DNA of 5,888 nucleotides from Bacteroidales bacterium. Lineage in GTDB: Bacteria > Bacteroidota > Bacteroidia > Bacteroidales > BM520. Location: NCBI GenBank assembly GCA_028701815.1, contig JAQVPY010000139.1, positions 1-5,888 of the forward strand, given 5' to 3'. Positions 1 through 5,888 of this stretch are shown here, piece by piece (positions within the stretch are counted from its first letter, which is position 1; each line of letters starts with the position of its first letter). Position numbers and translations under genes: made by a program. The notes under the pieces were generated by a model. That model saw only the letters and a program-made list of their open reading frames with translations. It made no database searches and had not been told where the DNA came from.

Positions 1-764
1 CTCCGCCGATTGCTAATTTCACAGGAACCCCCACAAGTATCCTTACCGGAGAGACAGTCAGCTTCAGCGACCTCTCGGAAAACGAACCGACAAGTTGGGC
101 ATGGACTTTTGAAGGCGGCACTCCGTATACAAGTACAGCACAAAACCCTGTGGTAACTTACAATACAAGCGGCTCTTTCGATGTTACCCTCGTAGCTACT
201 AATGCCGACGGCTCCGACGACAAAACGCGCATCAACTATATAACAGTTGCCGCTTCAGGAAATGCCCCGACAGCTAATTTCGAAGCCGATGAACAGGCGA
301 TCATTCCTAATTCGACCGTAAACTTCACCGACCTTTCTGAAAACAATCCTACAAGCTGGGATTGGACTTTCGAAGGTGGAACCCCTGGGACAAGCAACGA
401 ACAAAACCCGTCAGTAACTTATTCTGAAGTAGGAAATTACGACGTCACGCTTAAAGTATCAAATGATTACGGCGACGATACGATGATCAAAGAAAATTAT
501 ATTAATGTTGCCCTCGGTATCAACTATAATGAAATCGGACTTAACGTTTATCCTAATCCCGCCGACGATAAAATACAAGTTAAGACAAACTCTGTCATCG
601 ACAAAATCGAAATACTTGATGCCAATGGCAAAAAAATATTATCGTGTAATGTCAACGATTATAGCAAAGAGCTTAATGTCTCCGGGCTGAAAAACGGCTC
701 ATATTTTATCAGCGTTTTCTCCGGCGAAAAAGTTGTTACATCTAAAATAATAATAAACAAATAA
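1..764 (+). CDS. PKD-repeat secreted protein with T9SS type A C-terminal sorting domain (5' end missing)
   Basis: This is the 3' part of a longer gene. The frame is open from base 3 with no convincing start, so the true start lies upstream; the GTG at 150 is inside a PKD domain and is not a start. The visible protein has two consecutive PKD (Ig-like) domains, at about 3-263 and 264-518. Each has the core signature W-x-W-T-F-E-G-G, then QNP-x-VTY and DVTL, as in Bacteroidetes PKD modules. From about 537 to the TAA at 762-764 there is a typical type A sorting domain: the YPNPA motif (549-563), an I-x-I-x-DANGK strand, an LNVSGLKNGSYFISV block and a terminal KIIINK. In this family the sorting domain takes the protein through the outer membrane by T9SS and is usually removed, with the mature protein anchored or released. 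PKD modules are generally spacers or adhesion modules. Any catalytic or binding domain would lie upstream of the window, so the specific role is unknown. The next gene starts one base after the stop. Confidence 0.93.
   Translation, partial: PPIANFTGTPTSILTGETVSFSDLSENEPTSWAWTFEGGTPYTSTAQNPVVTYNTSGSFDVTLVATNADGSDDKTRINYITVAASGNAPTANFEADEQAIIPNSTVNFTDLSENNPTSWDWTFEGGTPGTSNEQNPSVTYSEVGNYDVTLKVSNDYGDDTMIKENYINVALGINYNEIGLNVYPNPADDKIQVKTNSVIDKIEILDANGKKILSCNVNDYSKELNVSGLKNGSYFISVFSGEKVVTSKIIINK
3..518 (+). repeat. Tandem in-frame PKD-encoding repeat, two copies, 261-bp period
   Basis: Two copies of a PKD module follow each other with a period of 87 codons: the Trp codon of the WxWTFEGG motif is at 96-98 in copy one and at 357-359 in copy two. 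By eye about half of the aligned residues match, rising to 20 of 26 across the central block from the E/N-P-T-S-W segment to VTY. The flanking strands have diverged more. The first copy begins at the left edge of the window, so the array may hold more copies upstream. Confidence 0.85.
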
Positions 765-768
765 AATG
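743..768 (+). promoter_or_regulatory. Tight junction and SD-less start of the type B cargo gene
   Basis: The TAA stop at 762-764 and the ATG at 766-768 are separated by one base. The 20-odd bases before the ATG are almost purely A and T, with no purine-rich Shine-Dalgarno sequence. This is normal in Bacteroidetes, where A-rich leaders support initiation. The ATG is chosen because a signal peptide starts immediately there. The arrangement suggests one mRNA and coupled translation of the two cargo genes; that is inferred from spacing only. Confidence 0.6.
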
Positions 769-2991
769 TCGGGAGGCAAATTATTATCGTTAACATTGTT
801 TATTGCTTTACTATTAAGCATTTCATCAGCTCGTGCGCAGATGATAGACTTTCGTCTTGAAGCGGGCAACGATAATAAATCCGTCGACATCTCATGGAAT
901 CTCGGAAATTCACCTTTCACAAATCTCAATATTTGGAAAAAGGTGAATTCCGGAGATTTTACAACAATACACACCATCAATTCCCCTGATAACGCAGGGT
1001 CATTTTCCATTGATACACTCGACCTTACAGAAAACGTTTATTATTTCTTCCTACATGGAAATATTGATGGTAATAATATTATTTCCGATACACTGTGTGC
1101 GATATATCTTTCGTTGGGCACATCATGGAATTATAATCCGCTATTACACGTTCCGAATTATCCGGAAGATTTATTAAGCAGCCTGTGGTTTTACAGGAAG
1201 TACCACTATCAGGCGGATTTTGTTAGAATACACCCCTCCCCTGAAAATTCAGGCGGCAGATCTTATATCGACTCAATTGCTGCCGTATGTGGGGACACAG
1301 TAAAATATTACCTCAAAGACAAATCAAACCGCTCATTCTCAGCTACAAAAGCAGAGGAATATGAAGAAAAGAATCCGCCAAAAAAGCCAGAAGTAAAAGG
1401 TATTTCTGTAGATGAAGATGGAAATCTCAGCATCTCATGGGACAAATCGCCAAGTACAGATGTTGAATTTTACAGAATCGACAGCATTATGCCATTAATT
1501 GGCACATGGCAAGTGAAAGACATTGTAAGCGCAGAGCAAAACACATATATATTATTTCCGAATTTCTGTAATAGCAATGAAATGTTCAGTGTACGGTTTC
1601 GTTTATTAGCGATAGACTCCTGTGGCAACAGTTCCATTTCTCAAGAAGGCGACACTTTATCTCCTTTATTATTTAACGCTCCGTATCTGGATGAATGCAA
1701 CACGCTGACATTCACATGGAACGATGCACATTACATACGGGGCAATGAACTTGACCACAAGTTTATCTTCCACCCCGCAGACAATCAGAGCGACGATATT
1801 ATATTTGACATTCCGGAGAACCGATTAATTATCACTAACGACACCGTAATTTTTAAATACGACTTTCCGGAGGAATACAATGGTGAGTACGAGTGCAGGT
1901 TAATGATAATCAACGACCACGAGCCTGCCGATACCATATACAGTTGCTCACATTTTATAGAGATAACGTCGTTATCCACTCCACCGGAGCACTTATGCAT
2001 TTACAGTGTAAGTTATGACGAGGCCATACAACACAACATCATCAAGGCACACATTGACCCAAATCCGGCAAATGTTGAAGAGTATATTCTTTACACTGCT
2101 CCGAGAAAGACAAGGAGCAGTGATATTTCTTCGCATGCCGATACAATAGAGATAATAAAGAAGGAACGCTTTCCTCTTGATTCAGCATATTATCAATTCA
2201 CAGACACTGCTCATGTAACAGGTCCTTACAAATATTATCTTGTTGCCAAAAACATCTGTGGCAACTCGTTTCAGGACTCGTCATATTTCAAGTCTATATA
2301 TCTGTTGGGTTCCGAGAACTCCGACACGCAGCTGATGCGACTTTGTTTTTCCAAAGCCGAGTCATATCTTGAGGAAGAACCCGGCAACGACTTCGAATAT
2401 GTAATTGTCAGAAGTTATTCCGGCACAGGATTTAACAGCAACACAAACGAATATCTTGCCTGGTGGAAAAACTGCAATTACGGACCGGTAGGTTCGGACA
2501 GTTTCTGCAGTTACTGTCACAGCAACAACGTCAACAATTACTGTGACGACGACTTATACAGCTATTATAGCAGCAAATCATTCAGCATCAAATGGGTAAT
2601 TGAAGGGAGCATTGAACATGAAGGGCTATCTGCCATTTCAAGGTCGAATCCCGTGTCCTTAGCACCCTCATTAGTAATGCCCAACGCGTTTATTGTCGGC
2701 GATGTCAACAACGACATCAACGCCAGATTCGGTCCGATGAACTACGAATATTCCTCCAATCCGTCACCCATGATCACAGAATACAATTTCAAGATATTCA
2801 ATTCGTGGGGAGAAATGATATGGCAAAGTGACGATGCGGTGTCATCTCCCAGGACATTTTATTGGTATGGCATCATGTCGAAGACGGGGAATTTAGCTCC
2901 GGCAGGTGTCTATTTTTATTCGATAAGTATAAAATTCGAATCGGGGCTATTACTTGAAAAGAGTGGTACGGTAACTTTATTCCGGCATTAA
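766..2991 (+). CDS. Secreted multi-Fn3/Ig-like protein with T9SS type B (gliding motility-associated) C-terminal domain
   Basis: The 741-residue product begins with a type I signal peptide: a hydrophobic core at about residues 6-21, then ARA (22-24) with predicted cleavage before Gln25. The body is a series of divergent fibronectin type III/Ig-like beta modules: about 26-115; 120-200, with a CGDTVKYYL strand; 206-303, opening PKKPEV and containing ISWDKSPSTDVEFYRI and DSCGNSS; 304-401; and 408-515, with KNICGN. The module at about 516-633 is interrupted by a cysteine/aromatic-rich stretch with Cys570, 581, 584 and 593, where 581-585 reads CSYCH. Residues about 634-741 match the type B sorting domain: MPNAF, the D-V-N-N-D-I-N loop, YNFKIFNSWGEMIW, PAGVYFYSI and a terminal GTVTLFR. 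Type B cargo is exported by T9SS and usually stays surface-associated or extracellular. No enzyme domain is visible, so a structural or adhesive role is plausible but not shown. It follows the type A cargo gene by one base and is probably co-transcribed with it. Confidence 0.92.
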   Translation: MSGGKLLSLTLFIALLLSISSARAQMIDFRLEAGNDNKSVDISWNLGNSPFTNLNIWKKVNSGDFTTIHTINSPDNAGSFSIDTLDLTENVYYFFLHGNIDGNNIISDTLCAIYLSLGTSWNYNPLLHVPNYPEDLLSSLWFYRKYHYQADFVRIHPSPENSGGRSYIDSIAAVCGDTVKYYLKDKSNRSFSATKAEEYEEKNPPKKPEVKGISVDEDGNLSISWDKSPSTDVEFYRIDSIMPLIGTWQVKDIVSAEQNTYILFPNFCNSNEMFSVRFRLLAIDSCGNSSISQEGDTLSPLLFNAPYLDECNTLTFTWNDAHYIRGNELDHKFIFHPADNQSDDIIFDIPENRLIITNDTVIFKYDFPEEYNGEYECRLMIINDHEPADTIYSCSHFIEITSLSTPPEHLCIYSVSYDEAIQHNIIKAHIDPNPANVEEYILYTAPRKTRSSDISSHADTIEIIKKERFPLDSAYYQFTDTAHVTGPYKYYLVAKNICGNSFQDSSYFKSIYLLGSENSDTQLMRLCFSKAESYLEEEPGNDFEYVIVRSYSGTGFNSNTNEYLAWWKNCNYGPVGSDSFCSYCHSNNVNNYCDDDLYSYYSSKSFSIKWVIEGSIEHEGLSAISRSNPVSLAPSLVMPNAFIVGDVNNDINARFGPMNYEYSSNPSPMITEYNFKIFNSWGEMIWQSDDAVSSPRTFYWYGIMSKTGNLAPAGVYFYSISIKFESGLLLEKSGTVTLFRH

Positions 2992-3007
2992 TCATTTTTT
3001 AGATTTC

Positions 3008-3028
3008 GATACAAATTATTATTGTATC
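3008..3028. repeat. Inverted repeat overlapping the promoter -7 box
   Basis: GATACAA (3008-3014) and TTGTATC (3022-3028) are perfect 7-bp inverted arms around a 7-bp A/T spacer. The right arm covers the first four bases of the -7 element. It could be an operator for a dimeric regulator or may be chance symmetry in A/T-rich DNA. As RNA it would form only a weak stem. Confidence 0.4.
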
Positions 3029-3032
3029 TTTG
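3025..3032 (+). promoter_or_regulatory. Bacteroidetes-type promoter -7 element (TATCTTTG)
   Basis: TATCTTTG is an exact match to the TAnnTTTG -7 consensus read by the Bacteroidetes primary sigma factor. It would place the transcription start at about 3036-3041, giving a leader of roughly 27-32 bases before the ATG at 3068. No clean TTG -33 element is present at the expected distance; the region around 2995-3006 offers only a T-run and TTT. It probably drives both PPIase genes. Confidence 0.65.
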
Positions 3033-3067
3033 CACGTTATAATAAATAATGATGTAATTAATTATCT

Positions 3068-5044
3068 ATGTTTTTTATGAGGAATTTCAGAAAATTTATT
3101 GCGGTTTTAACAATATCTGCCGTATTCACCCCTTCTATTGTAGCTCAGACGTTAGTTACCGTTGCAGGAGAGAACATTTCAACAGAGGACTTTATGTCCT
3201 TATACAACAAAAACAATTATTCCGAGAATGATAAGATTGAGAGTATCTCAGTTGAAGAATATTTTAATCTTTTCGTCAACTTCAAGTTGAAAGTCAAAGA
3301 AGCCGAAAATTTAGGATATGATCAAGACGCGCAATTTATTAAAGAGTTAGAAGGATACAGGACCCAGTTGGCGAAGCCGTATCTAATGGATGAGGAGACC
3401 TCCCGGAAACTAATAAATGAAGCTTACGAGAACATGCACTACGACATCAGGGCAAGTCACATCCTTATCACCCTGTCGGAATTTGCCAAAGACAAAGACA
3501 CTATAGCTGCATGGAATAAAATCATGGACATCCGTCAGAAGTTTTTAAACAAAGAGGCTGCTTTTGCCGATTTAGCTTATAAGTACTCCGACGACCCATC
3601 AGCCAGGGAACGCGTCAATGGCATGGGGGTCACTATACCGGCGAACAACGGCGACTTAGGATATTTTTCATCATTCGACATGGTATATCCATTTGAGCAT
3701 GTGGCCTTTAAAACTCAGATTGGCGACATATCGATGCCGGTAAGGAGCAAATTCGGCTACCATCTGATATATGTCACAGACAAATTGCCCGCCTTAGGCG
3801 AATGTCAGGTAGCACATTTAATCATAAGAGTTCCCACTCACACTCATGCCGACTCAGTCAAGACGATGAAAAAGCTTCAGTTGTTATACGACAGACTTAT
3901 TGCAGGAGAGGATTTCAACACAATAGTAAAGAACAACTCCGATGACGAATCTTCGAGGGATGGTGGAGGTGTTTTCTCGCCTTTCACGCCGAACCAGTTA
4001 GACCCGACATTTATAAAAAACATTTCTCCGCTTCAGCCGGGAGAATATTCGAAACCGTTTTTCACAATCTATGGCGGTCATATTGTAAAGATGATTAGGA
4101 GAACTAACATTAAATCATTAGAAGAAGAGCTTCCCACCATCAAGCGTAAAATTTCTCAGAGTGACAGAGCCAATATCGAGTCTGTCGCTTTATACAACAG
4201 GCTGAAGAAAGAACATGATTTTTCGGAAATACGTGAGAATCTCGAGAATCTTACCCCGTTTATCGTTGAAAACTACCAACGTTTAGACTCTGTTTCTCTT
4301 GCTATCGACAGCCCTATGTTCAGCTATGACAATGAGACCGTATATCAATCCGATTTCATCAGCTATTTCAAAGACACTCCTTTCTCAAAGCGCATGAAAT
4401 GCACCGAGCAGCTTGTCGTTTCCACTTACGAGAAGTTTGTCAACGAGACTCTTCTTTCAGCCGAGAACAACAGCTTAGAGCAAAAACATCAGGACTTCCG
4501 TCTATTGATGGGAGAATACCACGATGGAATCCTTCTTTTCAACATCAACAACGACATGGTATGGAAAAAAGCCGTCATGGATACGGTAGGTCTTAAGACC
4601 TATTACGATGCCCACAAAGACAATTATGTATGGGATAAACGCGTTAAGGCCACTATCTTTACTATAGACGACTCCGACTCGGTAAGTACTGTTAGAAAAG
4701 AGCTTTTAAACGGAACAAAAGACGTTGAGATTCTCAGGAGGTTCAACGCCCGCTCATCGCATCCGATAGTCACTAAAGAAGAAAGAAGCTACGAAAAGGG
4801 CGACAATCCGGTTATAGACAAGGCAAAGTGGAAAACAGGCATTTCAAAAAACATTAAATCTAACGGCAAAAACCACATTGTCGTCATACATGAAGTTCTC
4901 GAGCCGAGGAACAAGTCATTTGACGAATGCAGGGGCCTTGTCACATCGGACTATCAGACCGTTCTTGACTCCAAGTGGATTTCAGAATTGAAAGCCAAAT
5001 ATGATGTCGTTGTAAACGAACAAGAATACAATAAAATAAAATAA
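3068..5044 (+). CDS. Periplasmic multi-domain parvulin (PpiC-type) peptidyl-prolyl cis-trans isomerase/chaperone
   Basis: The 658-residue product catalyses, or helps, cis-trans isomerisation of X-Pro bonds in proteins crossing the periplasm. A signal peptide covers about residues 1-26, with predicted cleavage before Gln27. The ATG at 3068 gives MFFMRN; the in-frame ATG at 3077 gives an equally good signal peptide, so the start is uncertain by three codons. Residues 27-125 are a helical chaperone-like N-region with LMDEE and INEAY motifs. Parvulin domain 1 spans about 126-237, with ASHILI (His131), NGDLGYF (194-200) and FGYHLIYV (His232), so both conserved histidines are intact. Parvulin domain 2 spans about 245-345, with VAHLII (His250), DGGGVFSPF and GGHIVKM (His338). 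Residues about 350-658 form a long C-terminal region ending in a degenerate parvulin-like segment (about 525-612) and a DYQ...WI..LKAKY helix. This layout matches long PPIases common in Bacteroidetes. It sits behind its own promoter, one base before the surA-like gene, suggesting a two-chaperone operon. The client proteins are unknown. Confidence 0.92.
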   Translation: MFFMRNFRKFIAVLTISAVFTPSIVAQTLVTVAGENISTEDFMSLYNKNNYSENDKIESISVEEYFNLFVNFKLKVKEAENLGYDQDAQFIKELEGYRTQLAKPYLMDEETSRKLINEAYENMHYDIRASHILITLSEFAKDKDTIAAWNKIMDIRQKFLNKEAAFADLAYKYSDDPSARERVNGMGVTIPANNGDLGYFSSFDMVYPFEHVAFKTQIGDISMPVRSKFGYHLIYVTDKLPALGECQVAHLIIRVPTHTHADSVKTMKKLQLLYDRLIAGEDFNTIVKNNSDDESSRDGGGVFSPFTPNQLDPTFIKNISPLQPGEYSKPFFTIYGGHIVKMIRRTNIKSLEEELPTIKRKISQSDRANIESVALYNRLKKEHDFSEIRENLENLTPFIVENYQRLDSVSLAIDSPMFSYDNETVYQSDFISYFKDTPFSKRMKCTEQLVVSTYEKFVNETLLSAENNSLEQKHQDFRLLMGEYHDGILLFNINNDMVWKKAVMDTVGLKTYYDAHKDNYVWDKRVKATIFTIDDSDSVSTVRKELLNGTKDVEILRRFNARSSHPIVTKEERSYEKGDNPVIDKAKWKTGISKNIKSNGKNHIVVIHEVLEPRNKSFDECRGLVTSDYQTVLDSKWISELKAKYDVVVNEQEYNKIK

Positions 5045-5048
5045 TATG
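5025..5048 (+). promoter_or_regulatory. Tight junction and SD-less start of the surA-like gene
   Basis: The TAA stop (5042-5044) and the ATG (5046-5048) are one base apart, preceded by an A-rich stretch without a Shine-Dalgarno sequence. A signal peptide begins directly at this ATG, which fixes the start. The two PPIase genes are probably translated from one mRNA. Confidence 0.6.
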
Positions 5049-5888
5049 ATTTTTTCTCGCAAGTTTTTTCCGGCGATAGCCCTCATGTTAATAACGATAT
5101 CCGGTTTCTCTCAAACCGGGGGTAAAGTTATCGACGAAGTAGTAGCTGTTGTCGGCTCTGAAATGATAATGCTTTCAGACGTTGAAAACCAATATTTACA
5201 GTATAAATCGAGTTCATACAATATAACACGCTGTGAAGTATTAGACGATCTTTTGTTACAGAAGCTCATGGTAAATCAAGCCGCGATAGACTCTATTGAA
5301 GTCAATGAGGCCAATGTGGAAATGGAGTTAGACAATAGGATAAGATATTTCATCAGCACCATGGGCTCCAAAGAAAAATTCGAGAGCTTTTACGGAAAGA
5401 GTGTCGGCGAGATAAAAGACGAGTTCAGAGAAGTCATCCGTGAACAGATGATTGTGGAAACGCTCAAAGGCAACATCATCGCGAACATGAAAATCACCCC
5501 TACGGAGGTGAAAGATTATTTCAACCGGTTGTCTTTTTCCGACATACCTGAAATTCCTACAGAGTACGAAATCGGGGTTATAACAAAGCAGCCGGAGGTT
5601 AGCGCTTTCGAATTAGAAGAGTCTTACAACAAACTCGCAGAGATTCGTAAGAGGATCATTGATGGCGAGGATTTTGAGACAATGGCCATTTTGTACTCTG
5701 AAGACCCCGGCTCAGCGAAAAACGGTGGCGCCATAGGCACGGTAGGCAGAGGCGACACCTATCCTGAATTTGAGGCAACAGCTTTTGCGTTAAAGGTCGG
5801 TGAAATATCCGACATCGTCAAATCTCAGGCAGGATACCACATTATCAAAATGTTGAGCCGTAAAGGAGACTACATAGACGTAGAGCAC
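5046..5888 (+). CDS. surA: SurA-like periplasmic chaperone/peptidyl-prolyl isomerase (3' end missing)
   Basis: The frame is open from the ATG at 5046 to the right edge, giving 281 residues of an incomplete protein. Residues 1-22 are a signal peptide (basic RK, hydrophobic core, GFS) with predicted cleavage before Gln23. Residues about 28-165 form the SurA N-terminal chaperone region: IDEVVAVVGSEMIMLSDVE is the classic SurA opening, followed by TRCEVLDDLLLQKLMVNQA and a helical segment with EVIREQMIVETL and ITPTEVKDYF. The first parvulin domain spans about 172-272, with YSEDPGSAKNGG, FEATAFALKVGEIS and AGYHIIKM (His265). At the position of the usual first histidine it reads EYEIGVIT, so that histidine is missing. 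The last residues, YIDVEH, are the opening of a second parvulin domain, which would continue outside the window. SurA family proteins escort unfolded outer-membrane proteins to the BAM complex. The symbol is assigned by domain order and conserved openings; Bacteroidetes carry several SurA-like paralogues, so one-to-one orthology with E. coli SurA is not certain. Confidence 0.9.
   Translation, partial: MIFSRKFFPAIALMLITISGFSQTGGKVIDEVVAVVGSEMIMLSDVENQYLQYKSSSYNITRCEVLDDLLLQKLMVNQAAIDSIEVNEANVEMELDNRIRYFISTMGSKEKFESFYGKSVGEIKDEFREVIREQMIVETLKGNIIANMKITPTEVKDYFNRLSFSDIPEIPTEYEIGVITKQPEVSAFELEESYNKLAEIRKRIIDGEDFETMAILYSEDPGSAKNGGAIGTVGRGDTYPEFEATAFALKVGEISDIVKSQAGYHIIKMLSRKGDYIDVEH

Larger units (their letters stand above)
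2992..3067 (+). other. A/T-rich intergenic region between cargo pair and PPIase operon
   Basis: This 76-base gap has only 14 G/C bases, far below the surrounding genes. It holds a T-run at 2995-3000 just after the upstream stop, a 7-bp inverted repeat, a -7 promoter element and a short leader. No G/C-rich stem is seen before the T-run, so I do not call an intrinsic terminator. Read-through from the cargo genes cannot be excluded. Confidence 0.7.

Noticed and set aside
150..152. GTG as a start codon for the first gene
   Set aside because: The frame is open upstream to the window edge and the upstream residues complete the first PKD domain, so this GTG encodes an internal valine.
505..690. Same-strand 61-codon frame overlapping the type A sorting domain
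   Set aside because: The other frame encodes a textbook sorting domain here, and this frame has no start context or motif.
699..1010. Antisense open frame of 103 codons overlapping the end of the PKD gene and the start of the type B cargo gene
   Set aside because: It lies opposite two well-supported coding regions, has no recognisable domain or signal, and straddles a gene junction; it is a shadow frame.
1785..2000. Antisense open frame of 71 codons inside the type B cargo gene
   Set aside because: It is fully contained in a strong sense gene and its product has no recognisable feature.
2989..3000. Possible intrinsic terminator (T-run directly after the type B cargo stop codon)
   Set aside because: I could not find a stable G/C-containing stem immediately before the T-run; a T-run alone in an A/T-rich gap is not enough.
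3055..3064. Ten-base perfect palindrome TAATTAATTA in the leader of the PPIase gene
   Set aside because: It is purely A/T in an 18% GC region, where such symmetry arises easily; no second site or known motif supports an operator.
4399..4596. Same-strand 65-codon frame inside the 658-aa PPIase gene
   Set aside because: It is an alternative frame within a gene whose protein is convincingly conserved across this stretch.

Overview
The window comes from a member of the Bacteroidota (Bacteroidetes), probably close to the Bacteroidales. Three things point there. Two consecutive secreted proteins end in type IX secretion system (T9SS) sorting domains, one of type A and one of type B. None of the three visible gene starts has a Shine-Dalgarno sequence; each follows an A/T-rich stretch. 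The only sizeable intergenic gap carries an exact Bacteroidetes-type -7 promoter element (TAnnTTTG). GC content is about 40% by eye, and every gene lies on the + strand.

Positions 1-2991 hold a tandem pair of secreted or surface proteins. The first is the 3' end of a multi-PKD-repeat protein with a type A C-terminal sorting domain (ends at 764). After a single base comes a 741-residue protein with a signal peptide, several fibronectin/Ig-like modules, an unusual cysteine cluster containing a CxxCH motif, and a type B ('gliding motility-associated') C-terminal sorting domain. The 1-nt gap suggests co-expression.

Positions 2992-3067 are a very A/T-rich intergenic region (14 G/C in 76 bases) holding a likely promoter with a 7-bp inverted repeat overlapping its -7 box. 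This separates the cargo pair from the second transcription unit.

Positions 3068-5888 hold two periplasmic parvulin-type peptidyl-prolyl isomerase/chaperone genes, again one base apart: a 658-residue multi-parvulin protein, and a SurA-like protein that runs off the right edge at the start of its second parvulin domain. Both have signal peptides and probably act on outer-membrane or exported proteins crossing the periplasm. A functional link to the upstream T9SS cargo is possible, but only by adjacency.

There are no tRNAs, rRNAs, mobile elements or CRISPR arrays that I can support. I did not find a clearly novel system. The most checkable oddities are the CxxCH/four-cysteine cluster in the type B cargo, the type A/type B cargo pairing, and the promoter-overlapping inverted repeat.
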